Shown here: positions 37,945 to 47,152 of the stretch, piece by piece
How positions within the stretch are numbered: position 1 is the stretch's first letter
Layout of the letters: each line of letters starts with the position of its first letter
The notes under the pieces: model-generated
Database searches by the model: none
What the model saw: the letters and a program-made list of their open reading frames with translations, nothing else
What the model was told of the DNA's origin: nothing
DNA from: Aureococcus anophagefferens
Taxonomy: Eukaryota > Sar > Pelagophyceae > Pelagomonadales > Pelagomonadaceae
Direction: 5' to 3'
DNA: 64,000 nucleotides
Assembly (NCBI RefSeq): GCF_000186865.1
Contig: NW_008705561.1
Span: 311,711 to 375,710, forward strand
Position numbers and translations under genes: made by a program

Positions 37945-40378
37945 ATGATGGACGCGCCGACGCGCAGCTACTCCGAGGCCTGGACGCGCAAGGCGCGCGC
38001 CCAGGGCCGCGCCGGCGACGCCGTCTTCGTCGAGCGCGGCGCGCTGCGCGCCCTCGGCGCCGAGGACCTCGCCGCGGACGCCGCGCCGGGCCCCGGGCGC
38101 AAGCCCGCGCTGCTGCCCACGGAGCAGCGCATGGTCGACCGCGACGCGTACGTCGTCTTCCTCGAGGACCAGCTCAGGCGCGTGTCCGACATGGTGCTCC
38201 AGCTCGACGCCAAGGAGGCCGACGTGGCGCGGACCATGGCGGCCGCGGAGGCGCGGTGCGTCGAGGCCGCGCGGGCGGCGCGCGCGGAGGACGGCGCGCG
38301 GCTCGAGGCGCGGCTGATCGACGCGGAGGCGCGCATCGCGCGGACGGAGCGCGAGCTCCGCGAGTCCGAGGCCGCGCGCAGGGCGGCCGACGACCGCCTG
38401 GCGGACCTGCTCGACGGCCGCCGCGAGCCCGAGCCCCGCGAGCGCCTGGCGGCCGTCGAGGAGAAGGCGAGCTCCGCGTGCGCGCGCGTGCTCGAGCTGG
38501 AGAAGGCGCTGCACCGCGCGCTGCGCGTCAAGGTCGCGCGGCCCGACGACGACGACGGCGCGTCGAGCCTCGGCGACGACGTCGAGGCGGCCCTGCGCGA
38601 CGCGACGGAGGAGGGCGTCCGGTGCCGCGCCGCGGCGGAGGCCGCGGACCGGCGGTGCGACGCGCTGGCCGAGCTCGCGGAGCGGTCCGAGGCCGCGGCG
38701 CGCGACGTCGCCGCCGCGGCGACGCGCCACGCCGACGAGCGGTCCGAGTGCGTCGTCGCGGCCATCGCCGACCTCGAGCGCGACTACGGCGCGCGCCTCG
38801 ACGCGCTCGAGCGCCGCGCGCTATCCGCGTCGCCGCGCCGCGCCGCGGCGCCGGGCCGCGCGCCGTCGCCGCCGCGCGCGGCCTCGCCGGGCCGCCGCGC
38901 GCCGTCGCCGCCGCGGGCGGCGTCGCCGGGCCGCGTCCACGCGATCCGCGCGGGCGGCGGCCCGTCGCCGCCGCACCACGACCGGCTCCCCGCGGACTCG
39001 CTCCTCGGGTCGTCGTTCCCGCCAGGGCAGGACAAGGGTGATTCAACGTCGCTTCAACGTGAGTGTTCCACGCGCGCGCGTTCCGGAAAAAGCATCCACG
39101 CTTCGAGACCGTTCCGAGAGATGATCGCTCGTCCAAAAATTAGCCGAAACGAGTGGAAAACGGCCGAGAGAGGAGCCTTTGAAGTTGGGAATTTCGCACT
39201 CTTGTCCTGCCCAGGTTCCCGCTCTCGCCGGAGACGCTCGAGACGGACGCGCCGGCCATCCACACCATGTCCGAGGCCGAGAGCGCGCTCGACGCCGCGC
39301 GCGAGTCCGCGCGCTGCGCCGCCGACGACGCCGTCGCGCGCGCGGCGGCCGCCGAGGACGAGGCCGCGGGCCTCCGCGCGCGCGCGGCGCAGCTCTGCGC
39401 GAAGCTCGTCGACGGCGGCGACGCGCCCCTCGACGACGCGCCCCTGCCCCTGCCCCGCTGCCGCGCGAGCGACGACGACGACGGCGCCGCCGCCGCAAAC
39501 GCCGCGCGGCCGCGGTCGCCGCCGCGGTCGCCGGCCGCGCGGCCGTCGCCGACGCGCCTCGCGGCGCGCCGCGGCTCGCCGACGGGCTTCCCGGCGGAGC
39601 GCTCGCCGTCGCCGCGCCGCGCGGCGTCGTCGCCCGGCGCGTCGCCCCGCCGCGGGGCGTCGTCCCCGCCCCGCCGCGGGGCGTCGTCCCCGCCCCGCCG
39701 CGCGGCGTCGCCGGCGTCGCCGCTCGCGCGCGGCGNNNNNNNNNNNNNNNNNNNNNNNNNNNNNNNNNNNNNNNNNNNNNNNNNNCGTCGCGGGCGGCGC
39801 GGTCCGCGTCGCCCGAGCGCCGCGCGGCGCCCGCGGCCGTCGCCCGCGCGGCCGCGCCGCGCCGCGACGGCGCCGACGTGACGCGCCTCGCGGCCGCGCG
39901 CGAGTCGCGGCTCCGCGGCGACGCTTTGGAGCCCGCCGACGAGCCGCCGCCCCTGCCGCCGCACCTGCGCGCCTACGGCGGCGACGGCGACGCGCCCGTG
40001 TCGCGGCGCGACCTCGTCGCGATGATCCCGCGGCTCTTCGCCGACGACTACGCCGGCGAGCCGGCGCCCCGGGGCGCGCCGCCGAAGAAGAAGGCGCCGC
40101 GGCCGAAGAAGCGCAAGCCCCAGCAGCCCAAGCGCAAGAGCCCGCCGCCGCGCGCGGACCCGCGGGGCGCCATGGCCAAGGCCGCCGCGCGCGTCGCCGC
40201 CGCGAACCGCCGCGCGGCCGCCGGCGGGCCCCTCGGCGAGTCCTGGCCGTCGTCGGTGATGCACTGCGGGCCCAACACGCGCGCCTGGGTGCCCGCGATC
40301 AAGGTCGGCACGCCGCGGCCCTCCGTCTCCGGCGTCGCCGGCGGCACGGTGTCCGTGGGGACGGGGCCCGGCCACTAG
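37945..40378 (+). CDS. Coiled-coil, serine/proline/arginine-rich protein (contains assembly gap)
   Basis: Exon 1 is 37945-39014 and exon 2 starts at 39215; the intron is introner A2. Exon 1 encodes a long alanine/glutamate/arginine coiled coil (residues 60-290). The sequence then becomes repetitive (SPPRRGASSPP-type units). A run of 50 Ns interrupts it at 39736-39785 and the open frame differs on the two sides, so the true gap is not 50 bp. The 3' part (KKKAPRPKKRKPQQPKRKS) ends at 40376-40378. No family was recognised; a cytoskeletal or nuclear scaffold is possible. Confidence 0.6.
39023..39214. mobile_element. Introner element A2 (192 bp), GT-AG, opposite orientation
   Basis: The TSD GTTCCCGC lies at 39015-39022 and 39215-39222. 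The termini CAGGGCAGGACAAGGG and CTGGGCAGGACAAGAG are near-perfect inverted repeats. It is the only introner here with a GT donor, again taken from the upstream TSD. The core GTCCAAAAATTAGCCGA runs sense to the gene, the reverse of A1, A3 and A4. Intron length 200 nt. Confidence 0.92.
39736..39785. other. Assembly gap of 50 Ns
   Basis: Fifty consecutive N characters. It falls in a repetitive Ser-Pro-Arg-coding region, which probably caused the assembly break. Confidence 0.99.
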
Positions 40379-40602
40379 AGGCGCGTAAGCTGCGTGCCCT
40401 CGGAGATGCGCGCGGCGACGAGTCGGCTGTTTGGCCGGGGAATGGGGCTCGGGAACTGGCTCAGGGCGTCTTGTTGACCGATGATCGCTCAAAAATACCA
40501 TTTGAAGCTTGCAGTCGAAGCTTGTGGTTTTTCACTCCTGGCGGCGCCCCACGGACGAGAGAGCCCGACGAGAGAGCCGTCGCACGCAAAAATCGGTACG
40601 CG

Positions 40603-41401
40603 ATGTGCCGAACGATACTGGCGACTCTGGTGGCGATCGCCGTCTCACAGCCTCTCTCCCGCGAGCACTACGACCGCATTGTTTTTCACCATACGCGCAA
40701 GGCCGGCGGCACGTCGTTGCGCAAACTTTTGGCCGCCGCCGCCAACCACCACGGTCTGCCGATTCGCGTCCGCGAGGGCCAGATCGTGAACGAGACGGAG
40801 CTCTTCGGCGAAAACCGCGTCTGAAGTCACGATAACGAACCTGCGCGAGCCCACGGCTCGCGTCTGGAGCGACTACCTCTTCGAGGGCCAGTGGGTCCAC
40901 GGGCAATCGGAGAAACTCAAACAGCGCACCGCCGAGAACCACGTGGACTTCGACGCGTGGGTGGCGCGCGTCGAGGAGCGAGGAAAGAATCTGGGCCGCC
41001 CGAACGCGCTTTGGACGTGCGTCTCGAACTGCTACTGCAAGTTGTTCGGTGGCAGGCGCGGTGGCAAGCGCGACCTGGAGCGCATCCTCGACCTGGAACG
41101 CATCCTCGCGGGGAACTGCTCGAGGGCGCTCGAGACGCTGCGACGGTTTCATCTCGTGATCGTCCTCGAGCGCCTCGACGACGAGGCTTATCTCGACCGA
41201 CTCCACGAACAACTCAATATTCCCCACAATTTGAAGTTGATGCACGTTCGGCGCACCTTCTCCGGCGACCTCTCCCACATGGACGCGCGGATCGCGGCGA
41301 GCATGAACGCGATGAACGCGCTGGACGCGCCGCTCTACGAGACCATCGCTCGAGAAAGGCGCGAGGACCCGGGGCTCGCCGCCGTCTCTGAGAAAGTATA
41401 G
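40603..41401 (+). CDS. Golgi-type carbohydrate sulfotransferase-like (apparent frameshift)
   Basis: MCRTILATLVAIAVSQPLS is a signal sequence. FHHTRKAGGTSLRKLL is the PAPS 5'-phosphosulfate-binding P-loop-like motif. This frame hits a TGA at 40822, but the next frame carries VTITNLREPTARVWSDYLFEG, the second PAPS-binding segment, and continues to the stop at 41399-41401. The parts join if the A4 run at 40812-40815 is shifted by one base. About 265 aa. Either a base error or a recent pseudogene. The enzyme would sulfate secreted glycans. Confidence 0.6.
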
Positions 41402-42064
41402 ATACAGATGTAAACCGCCTATATGAGAACCACTTATGTTGCACGATGCAGCCTCTATGAGAGACGCTCTACGCCCGTCTCGCGTGTATGTTGAATGTCG
41501 AGTACACCTCGTTTCACTCTCAGCCGTTGGGGGGAAGCGAGCTGGCGATCGTCCACCCGGCTCCGGACGCTTCGGCGCGCCCTCGCTTCGCTGCGGGCGC
41601 TCTCGCTTTCAAGGAACCCGCGGCGTCGTCGCCGGGGGTTTTTGGGGACACGGAGACGGGGGGTGTTGCCGGCATAGTGCAGCGCGCGCCACCGCTGCCG
41701 CCGCTCGTCAGCGGTCGCTTGATTTTCTTAACCCGGGCGTTCCCGAAGGCTACACCCCTGAAGCGTCCCGAAACCAAGGAGCGCGTACAACGGCGTCGAT
41801 GGTGGCGAGATCGGTGGTGGCGGATTCGTCCGTAATTCGTCCGTGGGACTCAGTGGGACGACAGTGCACGAACCGGGCCGCGATCGAGAAAGGCGCGAGG
41901 ACCCGCCGGCGGGGCTCGCCGCCGTTTCTGAACAGATAAAGATACAGCCTGAGATGTAAACCGCATATATGAGAGTCATCACACCCACGTTGGACGATGC
42001 CGCCTCTATGAGAGACCCACTTCACGCGCCTCGCTCGCATCTTGAATGTCTCGTTGCACTCTCG
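41346..42064. repeat. Diverged direct repeat: sulfotransferase 3' end and flank
   Basis: 41346-41523 (the last ~18 codons of the sulfotransferase plus 120 bp of 3' flank) recurs at 41881-42064. Shared landmarks are GAGAAAGGCGCGAGGACC, GGGGCTCGCCGCCGT, ATGTAAACCGC, TATATGAGA and GCCTCTATGAGAGAC. Identity is high but with indels. The second copy ends 26 bp before the selenoprotein start. The ~350 bp between the copies has no supported gene. Confidence 0.7.
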
Positions 42065-42089
42065 GTGAAGCACAGCCCGAGGGCGCAGC

Positions 42090-42983
42090 ATGCTCATGCG
42101 TCGCATCGCGTCGCTGTCGTTCGCCACGTCTCTCGGGCGCGCGCGCGGCCTCGGGCGCAACGCGCACAAGTCGTGCGTGCGGCGCTTCGCGGCCGGGAAG
42201 CAAGGCGGCGCGTTCCCGCCCGGCCCGGAGCAGTGGGACTCGTGGACGGAGATCGGCTTCGGCGTCTGGGCGCCGACGGCGCTCTGCGCGACGTTCTGGA
42301 ACAGCGGCACGTGACCCTACGCGCAGCGCGCGTGGATCGCCATGGAGGAGACGCGCGTGCCGTTCGTGACCGAGACCGTCGACCTGCAGCACAAGAGCGA
42401 AGCGTTCCTCGCCAAGTACGAGGAGGCGAACCCCGGCGGCCGCGCCAAGGTGCCCATCGTCGAGATCGACGGCCTCGTGCTCACGGAGAGCGCCGTCGTC
42501 GTCGAGTACCTCGCGGAGAAGGACGGGCCCGGGCCCTTCTACCTCGAGGACCCCGCGCGGCGCGCGGCCGCGCGGCTCATGGCCGAGGTCCACCCCTTCG
42601 GCGACTACTTCAAGTTCCTCAAGCTCCGGGACGACCCGGAGGCGCTCGCCGCCGCCGTCGCCGACCTCACGGGGAAGCTCGAGGTCTTCGAGGCCTTCCT
42701 CGTGAAGCACGGCGACGCCGCGGGCCCGTTCTTCAACGGCGAGGACCTGTGCTTCGCGGAGGCGAACCTCGCGCCCTTCCTCCAGCGCATGGTCCCGACG
42801 CTCAAGCACTACGTCGACGTCGACGTCCGCCGGCTCTGCGAGCCCTTCCCGCGCGTCGACCGCCTCGTGAGCGCCGTGCTCGCCCGGTGGACCGTGCGCA
42901 AGACGGGCGTCCCGGAGGACAAGCTCATCGAGGGCATGGACAAGATGCTCGCGCGCATCGCCGCGCAGGCGCCGCCGCCCTAG
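42090..42983 (+). CDS. Selenocysteine-containing glutathione S-transferase-like protein
   Basis: One frame is open from the ATG at 42090 to the TAG at 42981-42983 (297 residues) except for a single TGA at 42312-42314 (codon 75). It occupies the catalytic cysteine position of an omega/lambda-type GST: NSGT-U-PYAQRAWIAMEE. Downstream, KVPIVEIDG and LTESAVVVEYL are the glutathione-site landmarks and a helical C-terminal domain follows. Residues 1-50 are basic and probably target an organelle. A SECIS-like hairpin begins 27 bp after the stop. Sec would replace Cys in a thiol-transferase or dehydroascorbate-reductase-type reaction. Confidence 0.85.
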
Positions 42984-43000
42984 GCGCGGGCGCGCCTCCC

Positions 43001-43061
43001 CGCGACCACATGACGAGCCCGCGCGAACGCGCGTTCGCGCGGGCTCCGAGACCCCGTCGCG
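43001..43061 (+). promoter_or_regulatory. SECIS element in the 3' UTR of the GST-like selenoprotein
   Basis: The eukaryotic SECIS core is present: ATGA at 43010-43013, AA at 43026-43027 (12 bases later) and GA at 43048-43049. GAGCCCGCGCGAA (43015-43027) pairs perfectly with 43034-43046 around a 6-base loop, and a lower stem pairs CGCGAC (43001-43006) with GTCGCG (43056-43061). In the simplest fold the AA can pair with UU, so the apical loop needs modelling. Confidence 0.75.
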
Positions 43062-43095
43062 CGGCGCGTCCCCGTAGAAAAACGTTGTTGTGGAG

Positions 43096-44262
43096 TTACG
43101 CCCCGCAGGCCCGCCGCGCGGCGGCGAGGATCGCGTCGACGTCGCCCGCCGCTCGGCGGTCCGACGGGAGCGGTACGTTCGTGAAGGGGTCCACCCGCCG
43201 CAGCATCTTTTTGAGGAGATCCGCGCGGGCGCAATTGCCCGAAGGCAGGAGCCGCAAGTCCCTGAGCTCGTAATTTCGCAGCGCCTCGAGGCTGATGGGA
43301 TCGACGTCGTTGCGGCAGACGCCGAGCGTCGTCGGCGGGCCGAGGGGCCCCGGCGCGGTCTCGGCGCGGAGCGCGGCCTCGACGCGCGCGATCGCCGCCC
43401 GGCAGGCCTCGGCGACGGCGACGCGGTCCTCGGCCGCTTTGCGGAGCTTCGCCTGCTCGGCCGCGGACGCCTCGGCGGCGTCGGCGGCGCGCCGCAGCTG
43501 CAAGAGCCGGCCCTCGCTCCGCCGCTCGTCCCAGTACTCCGGAGCGGCGCGCACGGCCCGCGCCGCGCGGTCCGCGCGGTCGAGCGTCCGCGCGAGCCGC
43601 TTCCGGAGGTCGTCGCCGCCGCCGAGCGCCTCGAGCGCGTCGGCGGCCGCGGACGCCACGAACTCGAGCTCCGCGCAGGCCGTCGCGAGCGGCGACGTCT
43701 CGAGCGCGTCGTGCGAGAAGCGCTCGCGGCAGACCGCGACTAAGCGCGCCGCGTCGCGCGCCTTCTCGTCGGCCTGCCACTCGGCGCGCCAGGGCAGCTC
43801 GAAGGCCGCGGGCAGCGTCCGCTCGCAGCGCGCGACGACGTCGCGCGCCTCGAGCGCGGAGCGCTCGGCGTCGGCGTAGCGCGCGGCGGCGGCGACCGAC
43901 GCCGCGGCGCGCTCGAGGCGGGTTCGCGTCTCCGACGCGTCGGCGCACAACTCCGCGGTGACGCCGAGCCGCCGGCAGCGCTCGCCGCAGGCGACGCGCG
44001 CGACCGCCGCCGCGAAGGCCGCGTCGTCGCTCGTTTTCGCCGCGAGGTCCGCGTAGCGCGCGCGCAGCGTCTTCGCGGGTGGAAAGTCGACGACGCCGAG
44101 CTGCTGCGCCGCGGCGTGGAAGGCCTCCGGATCTTCCTCGCGCGGCAGCTCGGCGACCGCCGCGTCGGCGCGCTCGGCGGACCGCCGCAGGCGCCGCTTG
44201 GCGTGGAACAGGGCTGCGACCGGGGCTGTCACCGCCGCTGCGCCTAGTGTCGAAAGCCACAT
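43096..44262 (-). CDS. Membrane-anchored coiled-coil protein with U-box/RING-like C-terminus
   Basis: Predicted 388 aa. An N-terminal hydrophobic helix (WLSTLGAAAVTAPVAALF) is followed by basic residues, as in tail-out organelle anchors. The middle is a long alanine/arginine helical region. The C-terminus, VDPISLEALRNYELRDLRLLPSGNC through DPFTNVPLP, has the DPIS...LPSGxC...DPFTNxPL spacing of U-box or modified-RING ubiquitin ligases. It is convergent with the selenoprotein gene; the SECIS lies in the 112-bp gap. Confidence 0.65.
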   Translation of the reverse strand: MWLSTLGAAAVTAPVAALFHAKRRLRRSAERADAAVAELPREEDPEAFHAAAQQLGVVDFPPAKTLRARYADLAAKTSDDAAFAAAVARVACGERCRRLGVTAELCADASETRTRLERAAASVAAAARYADAERSALEARDVVARCERTLPAAFELPWRAEWQADEKARDAARLVAVCRERFSHDALETSPLATACAELEFVASAAADALEALGGGDDLRKRLARTLDRADRAARAVRAAPEYWDERRSEGRLLQLRRAADAAEASAAEQAKLRKAAEDRVAVAEACRAAIARVEAALRAETAPGPLGPPTTLGVCRNDVDPISLEALRNYELRDLRLLPSGNCARADLLKKMLRRVDPFTNVPLPSDRRAAGDVDAILAAARRACGA

Positions 44263-44325
44263 CGTGAGCTGCTGAGAGTCAACCAAAAGTGTGAAGAGAG
44301 TGGTGCCTCCACAAACGCTCGCAAA

Positions 44326-45039
44326 ATGGCGGCGTCGCGCCTGCTCGCGTTCGCGGCGGCGGCCCTCGCGGCCGTGGCCCAGGCCTACCCCGTCGCCGTG
44401 GAGCACGCCTTCGGCGCCGCGGCGCCCTTCGCGCCCCGCGGCACCCTGGAGATCACGCCGAGCGCGCCGCGGCACAAGATGGTCAAGTTCGCGCCGGCGC
44501 GCGTCGAGCTCGCGCCCAACGCGAGCGCCGTCGGTGCGCTCCTGGCGAGCGACGGCTTCTACCGGCTGCGCGCGCGGAGCCTCGGGGGCGCCGGGCCCTG
44601 GGCGTCCGCGTCGCTCCGCGCGTGCGACCTCGCGCTCGCGGACTTCCGCGAGGACGTCGCCGTGTCGCTGTCCGCGCGCGGCGAGGTCGTCGCCCTGACC
44701 TTCGGCAACGCGCGGGCCGGCGGCCGGGGCTGCGCGGCGGAGCTCCCGGAGGGCGCGGCCCTCGAGGCCACGGCGACGGTGGCGACGGACGCCGTCGCGC
44801 AGGTGATTCCAGTGCAGGCCAAGGTCGGCAAACCGCCGAGCGGCATGGGCGAGGTGCTCACGGACGCGCCGGCGGGCCGCGGCGGCGCCGAGGGCGGCCA
44901 AGCGGAGCCGCAGAAGCCGAAATCCTTCCTCGCCAAGTACTGGCACATCATCCTGCCGCTCGCGCTGCTCCTCCTGACGACCAAGGAGCCCGAGCCCGAG
45001 AGCGTCAAGACGACCAAGGCCCCGGCGAAGGCGGACTAG
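44326..45039 (+). CDS. EMC10: EMC10-like ER membrane complex subunit
   Basis: Predicted 237 aa. A signal peptide (residues 1-20) precedes a beta-sandwich luminal domain. A C-terminal membrane span (YWHIILPLALLLLT) is preceded by KSFLAKYW, the signature of EMC10 (KSFxxKYW). A short lysine-rich tail follows. The complex inserts tail-anchored and multi-pass proteins in the ER membrane. It is divergent from the U-box-like gene, with starts 63 bp apart. Confidence 0.8.
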   Translation: MAASRLLAFAAAALAAVAQAYPVAVEHAFGAAAPFAPRGTLEITPSAPRHKMVKFAPARVELAPNASAVGALLASDGFYRLRARSLGGAGPWASASLRACDLALADFREDVAVSLSARGEVVALTFGNARAGGRGCAAELPEGAALEATATVATDAVAQVIPVQAKVGKPPSGMGEVLTDAPAGRGGAEGGQAEPQKPKSFLAKYWHIILPLALLLLTTKEPEPESVKTTKAPAKAD

Positions 45040-45081
45040 GTGGGCGTAAGTCCGCGTTGCGGGGATGTTTCCCGTCGGAGC

Positions 45082-46843
45082 TCAGACGGCGGCCGCGTCC
45101 TTGTCCGGCGCCGCGGCGTCGCCCGCGTCCCAGACGAGGCCCGCGGCCATCAGCGGGCGGTCCGCGTCCTTGGGCTCGCCGAGGGCGTCGAGGGCGTCGT
45201 CCCAGGCCGAGATGGTCCGCGACGCGAGGTCCTTCTGCGCGTTGAAGAAGCGCCGCGTCCAGAGCGCGTTGAACGCCGCGTGCTCCGCGTCGAAGCGCGC
45301 CAGTTCGCAGTAGACGAGCGACCGCGCGTGCTGCTCCAGGAGCTTCTCGTTCTCCGCCACGACGCCCTCGGACTTGGCGATCTGCTCGTCGACGCTGAGC
45401 GTCGGGCCGTTCGTCTTGCTCGCGACCGCGCTCATGTTCTTCAGCGCCTTGTCCCAGAAGCCGCCCGACTTCTGCGGCGGCGGCGCGGCCTCGCCGCCCG
45501 TCTTGCCCGACGCCTTGTTCGCGTGGAGCAGCTGGAGCGTCTTCTGCTCCTTGCGCAGCTCGTCGAGGAGCACGCCGCGCTTCGCCTGTGTGGAAATCAA
45601 ATCCTCAAGCCGACTTCAATGTGCGCGTAATCGAACGGTTCGGACCAGAATCCTTCGCTGTGCTTCGGAACTCGATGAGAGCAATCGATCCGTCCAAAAA
45701 TCAGCCGAATCGACTTCGATTTGGCCGAGCTAGGGAATTTCAAAGTTTGGTCGGGACGTCCCGAACCGGCGGTTGATTTCCACGCCGCGCTTCGCGAGCA
45801 GGTCCTTGAGCGCCGCGACGTGGAGCTGCTGCCACTGGAGCGCGCCGCCGACGGCGACGTCGAGCGCGTTCGCCTCGAGCGCGCACTCCAGGCTCCAGGC
45901 GCGGAGCGCGCCGGACACGGCCGCGGCCGACGCCTCGCCGCCGCCCTTCTCGCCGCCGAGCTCCAGCGCGGAGAGCCGCGCGGACTCGCCGCGCCAGGGC
46001 GCGAAGCCCTCCGAGAGCGCCGCGACGCCCTCCGCGCGCTGGCCCAGGCCGCCGGCGCCGCGGGCCACGGCGGCCTGCGCCGCGCCGAGCGCCGCGCCGA
46101 GCGCCTCGAGGCGCGGGTTCACGTCCGCGAGGAGCCGCGCGAGCGCCGCGACCTACGAGACGCGTCGGTAACCATGCGTTGCTTCCGTCGAACGCGCTCG
46201 TAAAATCGTCTCCGGGACGCCGGGGGGCGACGGCGGGCGCGGCGTCGGACCGCTGGATCGTCGCGTACCAGAGCGCGCGGCCGCGGCCGCTGACCTGGGC
46301 CTCGTCCGTGGCGATGGCCCCCGGCGCCTGCTCACCCTCGAGGGCCTTGGCGAAGGGCTCCTTGGACGCGCCGACGAAGCTCCGGAGCACGGCGTCGTCG
46401 CCGAGCCACGGGATCGTGCCCAGCCGCTCCGCGAAGAGGCCCAGCACGCGGAGCCGCTGCTTCGTCTGCTTGTCGGCGGCCTTGGCCGACATGGACGCGA
46501 TGGACGTGAGCTCCTTGGGCGGGATGGGCGGCACGAGGAGCCCGACGTAGCGCTGCACGAGCGCTTCGCGGAGCGTCGCGAACTCGGAGAAGCGCCGCGT
46601 GATCTCGAACTCGTCCTCGCTGCCGTCGTCGCGCGAGCAGCGGCTCCTCACGCGGTAGGTCACGTGGCGCGACAGGGCGCTGCCCGCCTGGACGGGGTTG
46701 TCCACCGTCAGCGTGAGCCGCGGCAGCTTCTCGCCGGCGCGCGACCAGGCCTCGCGCCAGGGGACGACGCCGGCCCGCTCCTCCACCTTGACCTCGCCCG
46801 CGGACGCCGCCGCGGGCCACTCGTCGCTCCCGGGCGCCGCCAT
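45082..46843 (-). CDS. PX-BAR sorting nexin (Vps5-like), three exons
   Basis: Exons 46232-46843, 45796-46152 and 45082-45585 (490 aa). The PX domain includes VTYRVRSRC, EITRRFSEFATLREAL and LLVPPIPPKE, the phosphoinositide-binding PPxPPK-type motif. A BAR-like coiled coil fills the rest (LADVNPRLEALGAALGAAQ; EKLLEQHARSLVYCELARF). Intron 1 (79 nt, GT-AG) is a short C-type intron; intron 2 is introner B1. Sorting nexins of this type bend endosomal membranes for retrograde transport, as in retromer. Confidence 0.88.
45586..45787. mobile_element. Introner element B1 (202 bp) inside sorting nexin gene
   Basis: The TSD GCGAAGCG lies at 45788-45795 and 45578-45585; identity continues 7 bp further (CGGCGTG). 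The inverted ends share GTGGAAATCAA. The intron is GC-AG and 210 nt. The interior is close to B2 over its whole length (for example the GTCCAAAAATCAGCCGA core and GATGAGAGCAATCGAT). Confidence 0.9.
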
Positions 46844-47152
46844 GGGGACGCCGGGCCGCGCGCTGTTCCGATCGCAGCAGACGACGCTGCCCACTCGCAA
46901 AGCCGGGCTGCCAAAATATAAAATTCTTGGCAAGGTCACCAGTGCTTCACACCGCGCGCGGCGGCGTCCGCCGGCGATCTCTCGAGAGGGGCGTGCGTCT
47001 TCCGACACGCTCCTCGGGGGCTTGGGACGGCGACGAGGCACAAGCGAGGAGGCCGTGATTTTCACTTTCGCCATCGATGCGTGCGTTGACTTGGCTCGAA
47101 ACAGCGCCTTGTCGAGCACCGACGCCGTCGTCGTCCGCACCGGTCGAACACG

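Noticed and set aside
40822..40824. Second selenocysteine candidate (TGA in the sulfotransferase)
   Set aside because: The frame after this TGA is not sulfotransferase-like; the true continuation is in another frame, so it is a frameshift rather than Sec.
42342..42983. GST-like gene starting at the ATG at 42342
   Set aside because: That start would remove the first strand and the catalytic position; the same frame continues upstream through the TGA to a better start at 42090.
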